From assembly GCF_041262525.1 (NCBI RefSeq), contig NZ_JBGCCK010000030.1, positions 1 through 64,000 of the forward strand: DNA of 64,000 nt, in the 5' to 3' direction. Source of the stretch: Streptacidiphilus sp041262525 (GTDB lineage Bacteria > Actinomycetota > Actinomycetes > Streptomycetales > Streptomycetaceae). The notes under the pieces are model-generated. The model saw only the letters and a program-made list of their open reading frames with translations, made no database searches and was not told where the DNA came from. Every line of letters begins with the position of its first letter. Position 1 is the first letter of the stretch. Positions 7,662-16,148 of the stretch are shown here, one piece after another. The position numbers were made by a program, and so were the translations under genes.

Positions 7662-8666
7662 TCAGCGCGGAGGCGTCAGTGGTGCCATGAGGTCGTCCTC
7701 GATGGCCGGGGTGGCCCGCGCCAACCAGTCCTCGGCCTCCGAGGGGTCGAGCTGCCGGTCCAGGGCGAGTGTCGGCCGCATCGCGGTGAAGACGCGGCCG
7801 CTGCTCATGCCGTAGTCGCCGTGCGGCGGGTGCACGAGCAACACCCGGACCCCGTGCAGGAGTTCGATGTCGGCGGGCCGCCCCTCCGGGAAGACGTAGG
7901 CGCCGTGGCCGCCGAAGAGGCGGAAGGCGCGGATGGCGGGGTTGTCGGGTCCGAGGTGCGGGTCGGCGTCGGTCGCCGCGGCAACCCAGGAAGGATCCGG
8001 ACGGCGCGCGGGCAGTAGCCCGGCGGCGGGGCCGCAGCCGTCGCCGGACGGTCTCAAAGAGCCAAGTGGGTGGCCGACTTGGCCGCCGTGCTCGACGACG
8101 AGCAACTGCTGGTCCTCACCCCCGAGACCCGCCGCGGCTACGCCTTGACGATGCGTGGCATCGGCGACAACGCCCAACTGCACATCCTCCTCGCAGACCG
8201 GCTGATCGGCCTTCGTGGCAGGCGGGAGTGCGTCGCGAAACTCCCCGTGGGCGAGGGCGGTGAGCAACCCCTTGAGCCAGTCGTCCATGTCGTACCAGGA
8301 CATGGCGATGCGTTTGAGGTGGCCCGCTGTCAGCGCTCCGCCCGGCCGGACGAGGGGCGCGAAGACCTGCTCCAGCCGCTCGGTGTTCTTCCTGCTCGGC
8401 TTCGGCAGCGGCAGGACTCCGACGAGGGCGAGCGGGGAACCGCCCCACTCCACGCACGCACCGGCGAGGACGGCGGCCTTGGTGAAGTCGCCCCCGAGCC
8501 CGGTCAGAATCGGCGCCAAGGCGCCGACCGCGGCGGTCAGTGTTTCCGGCCCTCCGGCACGCGCCGCCTCTGCGAGCTGTGCCAGGCCCTCCTGGAATGC
8601 GGCAGCGGAGCCGGACGACATCCGGCCCACAAGGTCACTGACGAGTTGGGTGATCTCCGTCGACAC
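7662..8666 (-). CDS. Hypothetical protein with an internal inverted segment
   Basis: A 334-codon frame starting at GTG (STEITQLVSDLVGRM). The N-terminal 150 residues and C-terminal 110 residues read as normal protein with strong third-position G/C bias, but the middle (about 8031-8210) does not. On the plus strand the same bases encode a well-ordered segment (AKWVADLAAVLDDEQLLVL, then MRGIGDNAQLHILLADRLIG) with excellent codon bias and the right length to fill the gap. A segment of about 180 bp therefore seems to have flipped inside the gene, between short GGCCG inverted repeats, and the frame stayed open by chance. The original protein is a soluble family I cannot name. The present product is probably misfolded. 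Confidence 0.6.
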   Translation of the reverse strand: MSTEITQLVSDLVGRMSSGSAAAFQEGLAQLAEAARAGGPETLTAAVGALAPILTGLGGDFTKAAVLAGACVEWGGSPLALVGVLPLPKPSRKNTERLEQVFAPLVRPGGALTAGHLKRIAMSWYDMDDWLKGLLTALAHGEFRDALPPATKADQPVCEEDVQLGVVADATHRQGVAAAGLGGEDQQLLVVEHGGQVGHPLGSLRPSGDGCGPAAGLLPARRPDPSWVAAATDADPHLGPDNPAIRAFRLFGGHGAYVFPEGRPADIELLHGVRVLLVHPPHGDYGMSSGRVFTAMRPTLALDRQLDPSEAEDWLARATPAIEDDLMAPLTPPR

Positions 8667-8805
8667 TCGCGCAGGCTAGCGGCAACGGCCCTGACGGCGA
8701 CAGCTCTGCCGAGCCCTCGGGCTCTGTCCACAGGAGCTGCACGGGCCGTCCCCCAAGGGTGTACACGGCGTGACCTGGACGCTCCGCCACCGAGCGCGAC
8801 GCTGT

Positions 8806-8840
8806 GATGAGGCTTCTTGAATCTCAAGAAGCCGTATCAC
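8806..8840. repeat. 35-bp near-perfect palindrome
   Basis: GGCTTCTTGA at 8812-8821 and TCAAGAAGCC at 8825-8834 form a perfect 10-bp inverted repeat around ATC, and the match extends outward as TGAT(GA) and (GT)ATCA. It is not followed by a T run, so an operator or the end of a small mobile element is likelier than a terminator. No partner copy was seen in the window. Confidence 0.5.
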
Positions 8841-8965
8841 ATCAACCTCGACATCACGGGCCGAGGTCCTGCAGAAAACCATCGATCACCCAGGCAGGCT
8901 CTATGTGGGCAGGGGGCGCAGCCAGTCTCGTCCCGCGGCTCGGACAGCGGGCGGGGCAGTGCACA

Positions 8966-8995
8966 CGGGGAAGCGACGGAATCGTCGCTTCCCCG
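8966..8995. terminator. Bidirectional terminator-like hairpin
   Basis: A perfect 13-bp stem (CGGGGAAGCGACG at 8966-8978 and its complement at 8983-8995) with loop GAAT, followed by TTGTT. The symmetric stem could stop transcription from either side. Confidence 0.6.
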
Positions 8996-9017
8996 TTGTT
9001 CTGCCCGCGTCCGGACT

Positions 9018-9350
9018 GTGGACGGGCAGCACCAGGACATCCCGTACGAGGTCATGCGCTGGTTCATGGACCGGGTCGAGGAGGAGATCCGGACATCCCG
9101 CGCCTGGATGCGGCTGCGGCCCGAACTGGTCGAGATCATCCACCGGCTGCGCCAGGAGTACCTGGGCGCGATCGATGATGACGACTTTCCCGATGTCCTC
9201 GCGGAGGTTCGCGCCGCAGTCCCCGAGGCCGACCTCCCCGCCGTTCTTGAGGGCGCCTTCGGTCGGAAGCCGATGGCGCGGAGTCCTGAGCGGTGCCGAT
9301 TCCGCTCAATGCCCGGTTCTGAACTGTCCCAGCGAAGATCGCTGGGGTGA
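9018..9350 (+). CDS. Small hypothetical protein
   Basis: About 110 residues from a GTG start, or 98 from the ATG at 9054. Helical and charged, with VMRWFMDRVEEEIRTSRAWM and VEIIHRLRQEYLGAIDDDDF and excellent third-position G/C bias through GAFGRKPM. The last 25 residues (from ARSPERC) lose that bias and may be read-through sequence after a damaged end. No known motif. No strong ribosome binding site fixes the start. Possibly the remains of a longer gene. Confidence 0.5.
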   Translation: MDGQHQDIPYEVMRWFMDRVEEEIRTSRAWMRLRPELVEIIHRLRQEYLGAIDDDDFPDVLAEVRAAVPEADLPAVLEGAFGRKPMARSPERCRFRSMPGSELSQRRSLG

Positions 9351-9475
9351 TATCCGCCAAGCAACACCCAGTCTGGGACTGGAGGCACAGCGGACGGCCA
9401 GTCAGCCGCGCCCGGTACCGTGCGCGTCGCTTGCGGGGCCAACTGCGAGAGCGGTTTCGCGTCCCCGCGCGCCCG

Positions 9476-10363
9476 TCAGCTCCGTTGCGTCCAGGGCCAT
9501 CGCTGCCGGGACTTATCGGAAGTGGTCGGTTCGGGCGGACTGGCCTGCCGGCGCCGGAAGATCTCTACGCCGCTGCCATCTTCGAGAATTGCTTTCCAAT
9601 CCTGGTCTGCTGTTACGAACATCAGGCCTCTGGCGGCCTCGCAGTGGGCGCCGGTGCCGTCGACGATCTTGCGCATCGCCGCACGATGGCGTGGGTCTTC
9701 GGGCGCGGCGGCGAAGTCGACGCCGACGGTCATTTCACCTGGTGTCGTGCCCTGCTGCATCACGAATATCCAGGCTGCGTTGGCCGTCGGTTCCGCGTTC
9801 AAGGCCTGGGAGAGCGCAGTCATCACCTCGGCGGGTGGCATGCTCTGCGGCCGTCCTACGCGTACTTCGGCAGCTGCGGTCACGACCTCGCTTCCGTCGG
9901 GCAACGGCACCCGCCCCTGGGCCAGGGCCTGAATCTCGCGGCGTGAGACGAACCCCCACGTTGCCGACCCCGGATTGATCGCGATCTTGTTCGTGGCATT
10001 CGCAGCCGCGAGCTCAAGTACCGCCCGCGCGGGCAGGGTCAGCATCCCGCCTTGCTCCGGCCGCCAGGCAAGGACTGCCTCGGCATGGGTGAAGACGGGA
10101 AGGACCGTGGCGTCGTCGTCGCTTGTGGTCACCAGCGTGAGGGACTCGCCAGCGTTGAGGGTACGCGGGCCCGCGATGGCAGGCTCGTCTGGAATTGCGA
10201 CGATGACGAGTGCGTCGAGCAGAAGCTGGTAGAGCAGCCCACGTGACTGCGGCGAGTCGTGCAGGGCTACTTCGCGCATGGCCGCTTCCAGAGCGGCGTT
10301 GCGCAGTACCTGGCCGTCTCGGTCCAGCGGCGGCGCGGATCTGTCGGTCTCGTCGTTCTCCAT
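9476..10363 (-). CDS. SseB family protein
   Basis: A 295-residue soluble protein. The N-terminal half (residues 15-140) has the SseB fold layout: an AALEAAMREVALHDSPQSRG helix, the strand LVIVAIPDE, then VLPVFTHAEAVLAWRPEQGG and LTLPARAVLELAAANATNKI ending in a NPGS loop. The C-terminal half (QALAQGRVPLPDGSEVVTAA onward) matches the SseB C-terminal domain with ANAAWIFVMQQG. SseB proteins were named for enhanced serine sensitivity; their biochemical role is unclear, and in Streptomyces several copies are common. Start set at the ATG before ENDETDRS, seven codons after the first possible start. Confidence 0.8.
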   Translation of the reverse strand: MENDETDRSAPPLDRDGQVLRNAALEAAMREVALHDSPQSRGLLYQLLLDALVIVAIPDEPAIAGPRTLNAGESLTLVTTSDDDATVLPVFTHAEAVLAWRPEQGGMLTLPARAVLELAAANATNKIAINPGSATWGFVSRREIQALAQGRVPLPDGSEVVTAAAEVRVGRPQSMPPAEVMTALSQALNAEPTANAAWIFVMQQGTTPGEMTVGVDFAAAPEDPRHRAAMRKIVDGTGAHCEAARGLMFVTADQDWKAILEDGSGVEIFRRRQASPPEPTTSDKSRQRWPWTQRS

Positions 10364-10502
10364 CGGGTCAAGGTTGCAGGTCAAAATGGCGAGGCGACAG
10401 TGGGGTCGAACAGCCCGTGCCGCGCGTGCCTGGGGTGTGGCCGCAGCCCCGCAGATCGCGCCCGGCTGTTTCTCCTTGCGGCCAGGCGTCTGACGGGGGC
10501 GC

Positions 10503-11200
10503 TCACCAGTCGCCGGAGAGTTCTTCGAAAGTGTCGGGGTTGGTGACCCAGCCTGAGTTGAGGACGAGTCGGGAGGTGCGGTGCAGGGCGAGGAACCCGA
10601 AGAGGCGGTCGAAGCGGACGCTGATCTCGCGGGCCCGGTAGGGGTAGCGCGGGATACCGCCGCCCATCATGGCGAAGGCTGTGACGGCCGCGGAGTGGAA
10701 GCCGCGCGCGCCGAACGTCGCCGTCATCGCCTGCGCGGCCTGCTGGATAGCCAGGGGCATGGTGCTGATGCCGGGAAAGTGACCTCGCGAGGCGTCCGCC
10801 GCGGTGCGCAGGCCGAACAGGTCGGGGTGGTCGAGCAGGTCGTGGCGGGCGCTGACGGTGAACGGCACGGTGGACACGTGGAGCGTGGGTTCGCCGTCGA
10901 TGCTGGGGACGCGTGTCACGGACAGTCCGGGGCCCGGGGGTGCCGTAGGGGAGGTGATCGCCCAGGACCATGGCGCGGCGGTTGTGGAGGGCGTCCACGG
11001 CGGCAGCCAGTACCTGGCCTGCGTTTGCCTCGGGTGTTCCAAGGTAGAGGTGGACGTCGATGCCGTGGGTGCCAATGATCTGAAGTTCGGTGAGGGGGCC
11101 GGCTCCCGTGTCCGTGATGCCGACCCGGTTCAGCAGGCTGGTGCTCCGGTGCAGGCCGGCCAGGTCCCTGTCGCGCCACGGCCCTGTCTCGGCTTCCAGC
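10503..11200 (-). pseudogene. Serpin-like protein, truncated and frameshifted
   Basis: The reading begins at GPWRDRDLAGLHRSTSLLNR near 11180, continues through LTELQIIGTHGIDVHLYLG and AVDALHNRRAMVLGDHLPYG, then shifts frame near 10930-10945 within a C-rich run and resumes as LSVTRVPSIDGEPTLHVSTV to the stop. The last part (FGARGFHSAAVTAFAMMGG, FDRLFGFLALHRTSRLVLNS) matches the reactive-loop hinge and C-terminal strands of actinomycete serpin-family proteins. The N-terminal third is absent because the sequence joins a P-loop fragment near 11205. A serpin would inhibit serine proteases, but this copy cannot be functional. Confidence 0.65.
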
Positions 11201-11204
11201 CGAG

Positions 11205-11270
11205 CGTGGTGAGCAGCTCCGCGGCGATGCTCGACTTCCCGGAGCTGGACGTGCCGTTGAGAAAGATGAC
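11205..11270 (-). pseudogene. N-terminal fragment of a chloramphenicol phosphotransferase-like P-loop protein
   Basis: Only about 22 codons remain: IFLNGTSSSGKSSIAAELLT, the initial beta strand and Walker A loop typical of the CPT family of small kinases. After LLTTL the similarity ends and the frame runs into the serpin-like fragment. The two remnants share strand and appear joined by a deletion. No phosphotransferase activity can be expected. Confidence 0.6.
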
Positions 11271-11488
11271 CAAGCCGTCGTTGCCCGCGGGCGTCCCTTC
11301 CGCGTGCTGCCGCCCTGACGCTATCAAGATCCGTCTCGCGGGACGGCTGTGCTGATGCTCTGTCAAACCTATTGACGCGTCCGGCTCACTGCGGCACAAC
11401 ATCCCTAAGAGTTCCAAAGGTATGCCGGAGTATCAGCGCAGTCACAGCAAGCCACTCGTGCAGTCTCAATGGGACGGAGACAGCTCAC

Positions 11489-13354
<1,866 letters not shown>

Positions 13355-13590
13355 GGCTGCCTTCGCGCATGGACGTAGCAGCGGCGACTCGGCGGTACAA
13401 CAATGGGGAGCATGCCTTCGAGCCATTCTCTTACCCGGGCTGCGATGGCGTCCTGCTTGACCAGGGTGAGCGGGCCGCCGTGGAGCCGAGGGCCCGTGCC
13501 TGAACCTGGCGGCGCATTGTCTGCGAGTGCAGCGTCAGGGGACGACGCGGGTGATCGAGTGGTTACCGTCGAGCAATTCCCGCCCACGGC
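13355..13590. other. Intergenic, possible minus-strand gene fragment
   Basis: On the minus strand, bases about 13375-13500 read LTLVKQDAIAARVREWLEGM with decent codon bias, which looks like the end of a lost protein gene. It has no start, no binding site and no identifiable family, so I do not call it a gene. Confidence 0.25.
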
Positions 13591-13621
13591 GTGTAGCTCC
13601 CTGGGACACGGCGAGCTACAC
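13591..13621. promoter_or_regulatory. Inverted repeat upstream of the Phd/VapC operon
   Basis: GTGTAGCTC at 13591-13599 and its exact reverse complement GAGCTACAC at 13613-13621 frame a 13-base spacer just before the antitoxin ATG at 13629. The right arm contains TACACT, a possible -10 box. Type II antitoxins usually repress their own promoter through such palindromes, so this is a likely autoregulatory operator. Confidence 0.55.
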
Positions 13622-13628
13622 TGCGAGC

Positions 13629-13907
13629 ATGAAGACCATCACTCAGCGCGAGTTCCGCAACAACTCCGCCGCAGTCATGGACGCGGTCGAGGCGGGTGAG
13701 ACGTACTACATCACCCGGAACGGCACCGAGGTCGCCGAGTTGCGCCCGATACACCGCAGGCGACGTCTTAGCGCGGAGGAGTTGGTGGCGCGGCACCGCA
13801 AGCTGCCTCGTGTGGACTACGCACTGATGCGCCAGGAGGCGGACGAGCTCTTCGGCACCGAGGACCGTGTCGGCGACGACGACCCGTGGGGGCGCAGCCG
13901 TGGCTGA
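13629..13907 (+). CDS. Phd/YefM family antitoxin
   Basis: A 92-residue protein. The N-terminal 50 residues have the Phd/YefM DNA-binding fold: TITQREFRNNSAAVMDAVEA then GETYYITRNGTEVAELRPI. The C-terminal part (SAEELVARHRKLPRVDYALM through ELFGTEDR) is the extended region that wraps and inhibits a PIN-domain toxin. The stop overlaps the GTG of the toxin gene by eight bases, so the two are co-translated. Expected to bind the palindrome just upstream and repress the operon together with its toxin. Confidence 0.9.
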   Translation: MKTITQREFRNNSAAVMDAVEAGETYYITRNGTEVAELRPIHRRRRLSAEELVARHRKLPRVDYALMRQEADELFGTEDRVGDDDPWGRSRG

Positions 13908-14304
13908 CCGTCGCCCGTCCGGCGTTCTCGACACCTGCGCCTATCTCGACCTCGATCTGCTCGATCCTGCCGTCCTGCCGGCCGTCCCCGAACTCACGGC
14001 CATCACGCTTGCCGAGCTGCACCAGGGGGTGGCCATGGCCAAGGATCCGGTGATCCGGGCGACGCGCATGGAGAAGCTGGGGGCGGCCGTCGCCGACTTC
14101 GATCCGCTGCCGTTCGACGGCGATGCTGCGGCTCGGTATGGAACCCTGGTGTCGCTTACCGTTGCCGTGGGTCGTGACCCTCGCCCTCGCAGGATGGATC
14201 TCATGATCGCCGCCATTGCCTCGGTGCGGGGATTGCCGCTGTTCACTCGCAATGGCGAGGACTTCAAGGGGCTGGACAGCGTGGTGACGGTCGTCGCGAT
14301 CTGA
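13900..14304 (+). CDS. PIN-domain toxin, VapC family
   Basis: A 134-residue predicted ribonuclease. The four acidic positions of the PIN fold are present: Asp in GVLDTCAYLD near residue 10, Glu in AITLAELHQG, Asp in RRMDLMIAAIA, and Asp in LFTRNGEDFKGL. VapC toxins cleave tRNA or rRNA in a magnesium-dependent way and are neutralised by the antitoxin encoded immediately upstream. Start is the GTG overlapping the antitoxin stop. The gene looks intact, so this toxin-antitoxin pair is probably functional and may stabilise the accessory region. Confidence 0.9.
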   Translation: MADRRPSGVLDTCAYLDLDLLDPAVLPAVPELTAITLAELHQGVAMAKDPVIRATRMEKLGAAVADFDPLPFDGDAAARYGTLVSLTVAVGRDPRPRRMDLMIAAIASVRGLPLFTRNGEDFKGLDSVVTVVAI

Positions 14305-14409
14305 ACGGGCCGGCCTGCCCCAGCCACCGGGTCGGGTCGATTCTAGGAGATGTGCGCCGTGGGCCGGCCCAGCAGCGACGCCGGGCCTGGATCAAGGCTA
14401 CGAACATCG

Positions 14410-14503
14410 GTGGTGGGAGCGCGGGCGCGGAGTGGGCGCAAACGATCACTGGTGGGGCTGTACTTCTCGGACGTCGTGGTGGGAGTGGGCAAGTCGGAGA
14501 CGC
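14410..14503. repeat. Second copy of attachment arm B
   Basis: Direct repeat of 5025-5118, about 9.4 kb away in the same orientation, with GTGGTGGGAGCG at 14410-14421 and a one-mismatch copy at 14476-14487. It is followed about 120 bases later by a tRNA-Thr 3' fragment, so it resembles one half of an integrated element's attachment site. Confidence 0.6.
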
Positions 14504-14620
14504 GTGAGTGCGGGTGAGCGTCTGCTGGACTGCGCCTGAGTCGCCTTGTCCCGCTCGACTTGTGCGCTTATTTGGTGGGGAAGTGCCCGCCTGCTGACGG
14601 TCGGTGGCATACGGCTGCGC

Positions 14621-14666
14621 AGTCGTAATGCGTAGGTCTCGGGTTCGAATCCTGAAGGCGGCTCCA
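14621..14666 (+). other. tRNA-Thr(CGU) 3' fragment, att core
   Basis: The sequence runs from an anticodon loop TCGTAAT (CGU, threonine) through a T arm GGGTTCGAATCC to an acceptor 3' strand AAGGCGGCTCCA. The bases before it do not form the matching acceptor 5' strand or D arm, so it is a 3' half only. A shorter echo (CGTAGTGCGTAGGTCT) follows at about 14756-14771. The species was assigned from the anticodon; no intact tRNA-Thr is in the window for comparison. Confidence 0.65.
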
Positions 14667-15059
14667 AGGTGAACCCCCGGTCAGGCCTCTGACCTGGAGT
14701 TTCTTCGTTTCGTGACCTTGGGATTCGGGCTAATCGGACACTCGCGGTCTACGCATCGTAGTGCGTAGGTCTGGGATGACCGACAGTTTCAGTTGTCATC
14801 CGGGGGGCCGTGACCTGCCCCTATTTCCCTCGATGTGGAGCAGCTTCGGTAAGTTCGGTTTGAGGTGGTGGCCATCCGGTGGCCAAGCGTGCAGCAGCCG
14901 TGCAGATGGACCTCGGCAACCTGATCCACTCAGTACCGTCACCGCAACGGCCGACATCAATGACGTCACCTGACCTGGCCGCCGCGGTCGACGACCCACG
15001 GAGCCGGACACGGGTCAGTGCGCCCGCTCTCATCGCCCGTTCGACGGCCGGTGACGTGC
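14667..15059. other. Non-coding stretch after the tRNA-Thr fragment
   Basis: No supported gene. It holds the short second tRNA-Thr-like echo near 14760 and otherwise featureless sequence up to the stop of the regulator gene on the minus strand. Confidence 0.4.
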
Positions 15060-16055
15060 TCAGATCCAGGCCTTGCGGGCGGCTTGCCAGCCGAGTTGGA
15101 CGCGCGTGGTCGCTCCGGCCTTGGCCATGAGCTGGCCGATGCGTCGCTGTACCGTCCGTCGTGAGAGGCCCAGCTGTCGTGCCACTGCCAGATCGGTCAA
15201 CCCTGCCAGCACCAGTGCCAGGACCCGCGCGTCGAGTTCGTCCAGCTCGCTGGGGCGGCTCGTTCCCGGATCGTCCCCGATCATGCTCGGGGGCATGGGA
15301 TATGCGCGCTCCCAGGACGATTCGAAGAAGGCGACGAGCATGTCGAGCAGACCGCTGGCGTGTACGAGGATGGAGGCGGCGGCGGTGTTCTGGTTGGAGT
15401 GCAGTGGCACCATGGCGAGGTCGCGGTCGACGATCACCATCTTGACCGGCACCGTGTCGGCGATGCGTATGTGCTGACCCTGTGCTGTGGCGGCGATGAC
15501 TTCCGCGACCATGCCGGGGGTCGACAGCGCCTCTCGCTGGAGAATCACGCGGTAGCCCACCCCGCGGCCCAGGCCGTCGTAGCCTGCCTGGTTCTGGCGG
15601 TGTGGTACCACGCTCAGGTTGGCCACCATCATCGAGCGGACCTCATGCCGTGCCGAGTCCTGGATCTGGGCGAAGCGCTGACGCACCGCATCAATGTCGG
15701 TGATCACCTCGATGACGCCGTCGGACGCGCAGTCGTTTCCTGTCGTGCGGTGCTGCTCGACGAGCGCGAGCACGTCGATCTCGGCCGCACGGAGGTCGTC
15801 GCGGCGCTGCCGAAGCATCGGGCCGAGTGCGACCGCCGGCGGTGCCGCGGTGAAGAGGGTCCTTGCGTCGGCGGTGGACGTAGTCGCCCTCGCTGATGCG
15901 AGGCCGGAGTTGACCAGCGTCGCGAGGATCCGGTCCACGTCGGGTCGCGCGTGTCCGGTCCGGTCGGCGAGCTCTTCCGCGCCGCAGTTCGGACGGGCGA
16001 TCAGGAGGCGGTAGATCTCTTCTTCTGCGGGTCCGAGCCCGAGCGCGGTGAGCAT
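15060..16055 (-). CDS. TrmB/LuxR-type transcriptional regulator
   Basis: A 331-residue cytoplasmic regulator. The N-terminal 70 residues form a TrmB-like winged helix (GPAEEEIYRLLIARPNCGAE, ELADRTG). The middle is a ligand- or partner-binding domain containing VEVITDIDAVRQRF-like sequence. The C-terminal 60 residues are a LuxR-type helix-turn-helix: LDARVLALVLAGLTDLAVAR then QLGLSRRTVQRRIGQLMAKA. A GAGGAGG ribosome binding site lies five bases before the chosen ATG. It is downstream of, and co-oriented with, the giant S8 protease; regulators of this class are often found beside such proteases in streptomycetes, which suggests it controls that gene. Confidence 0.85.
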   Translation of the reverse strand: MLTALGLGPAEEEIYRLLIARPNCGAEELADRTGHARPDVDRILATLVNSGLASARATTSTADARTLFTAAPPAVALGPMLRQRRDDLRAAEIDVLALVEQHRTTGNDCASDGVIEVITDIDAVRQRFAQIQDSARHEVRSMMVANLSVVPHRQNQAGYDGLGRGVGYRVILQREALSTPGMVAEVIAATAQGQHIRIADTVPVKMVIVDRDLAMVPLHSNQNTAAASILVHASGLLDMLVAFFESSWERAYPMPPSMIGDDPGTSRPSELDELDARVLALVLAGLTDLAVARQLGLSRRTVQRRIGQLMAKAGATTRVQLGWQAARKAWI

Positions 16056-16098
16056 GCGCCTCCTCACTGGTTCACTGACGGTCCAGGGAGGATACGAG

Positions 16099-16133
16099 GT
16101 AGCAGCCCCGGTCGGGGAGGCCGGGGCTGCTAC
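16099..16133. terminator. Terminator between protease and regulator
   Basis: GTAGCAGCCCCGG at 16099-16111 pairs perfectly with CCGGGGCTGCTAC at 16121-16133 across a nine-base loop. It lies 16 bases after the protease stop on the minus strand and before the regulator gene, so the two genes are probably transcribed separately or with attenuation. Confidence 0.7.
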
Positions 16134-16148
16134 CGAGTCGGCGCCGGG

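Larger units (their letters stand above)
8667..9017. other. Intergenic region with two hairpins
   Basis: The gap lies between the divergent gene at 8666 and the small gene at 9018. It contains the long palindrome at 8806-8840 and the terminator-like hairpin at 8966-8995, each listed separately. No gene is supported between them. Confidence 0.5.

Noticed and set aside
8070..8807. A 245-codon plus-strand gene beginning ADLAAVLDDEQLL
   Set aside because: Only the first 50 codons make sense. The rest is the antisense of the N-terminal half of the minus-strand gene, which fits an inverted segment better than a separate gene.
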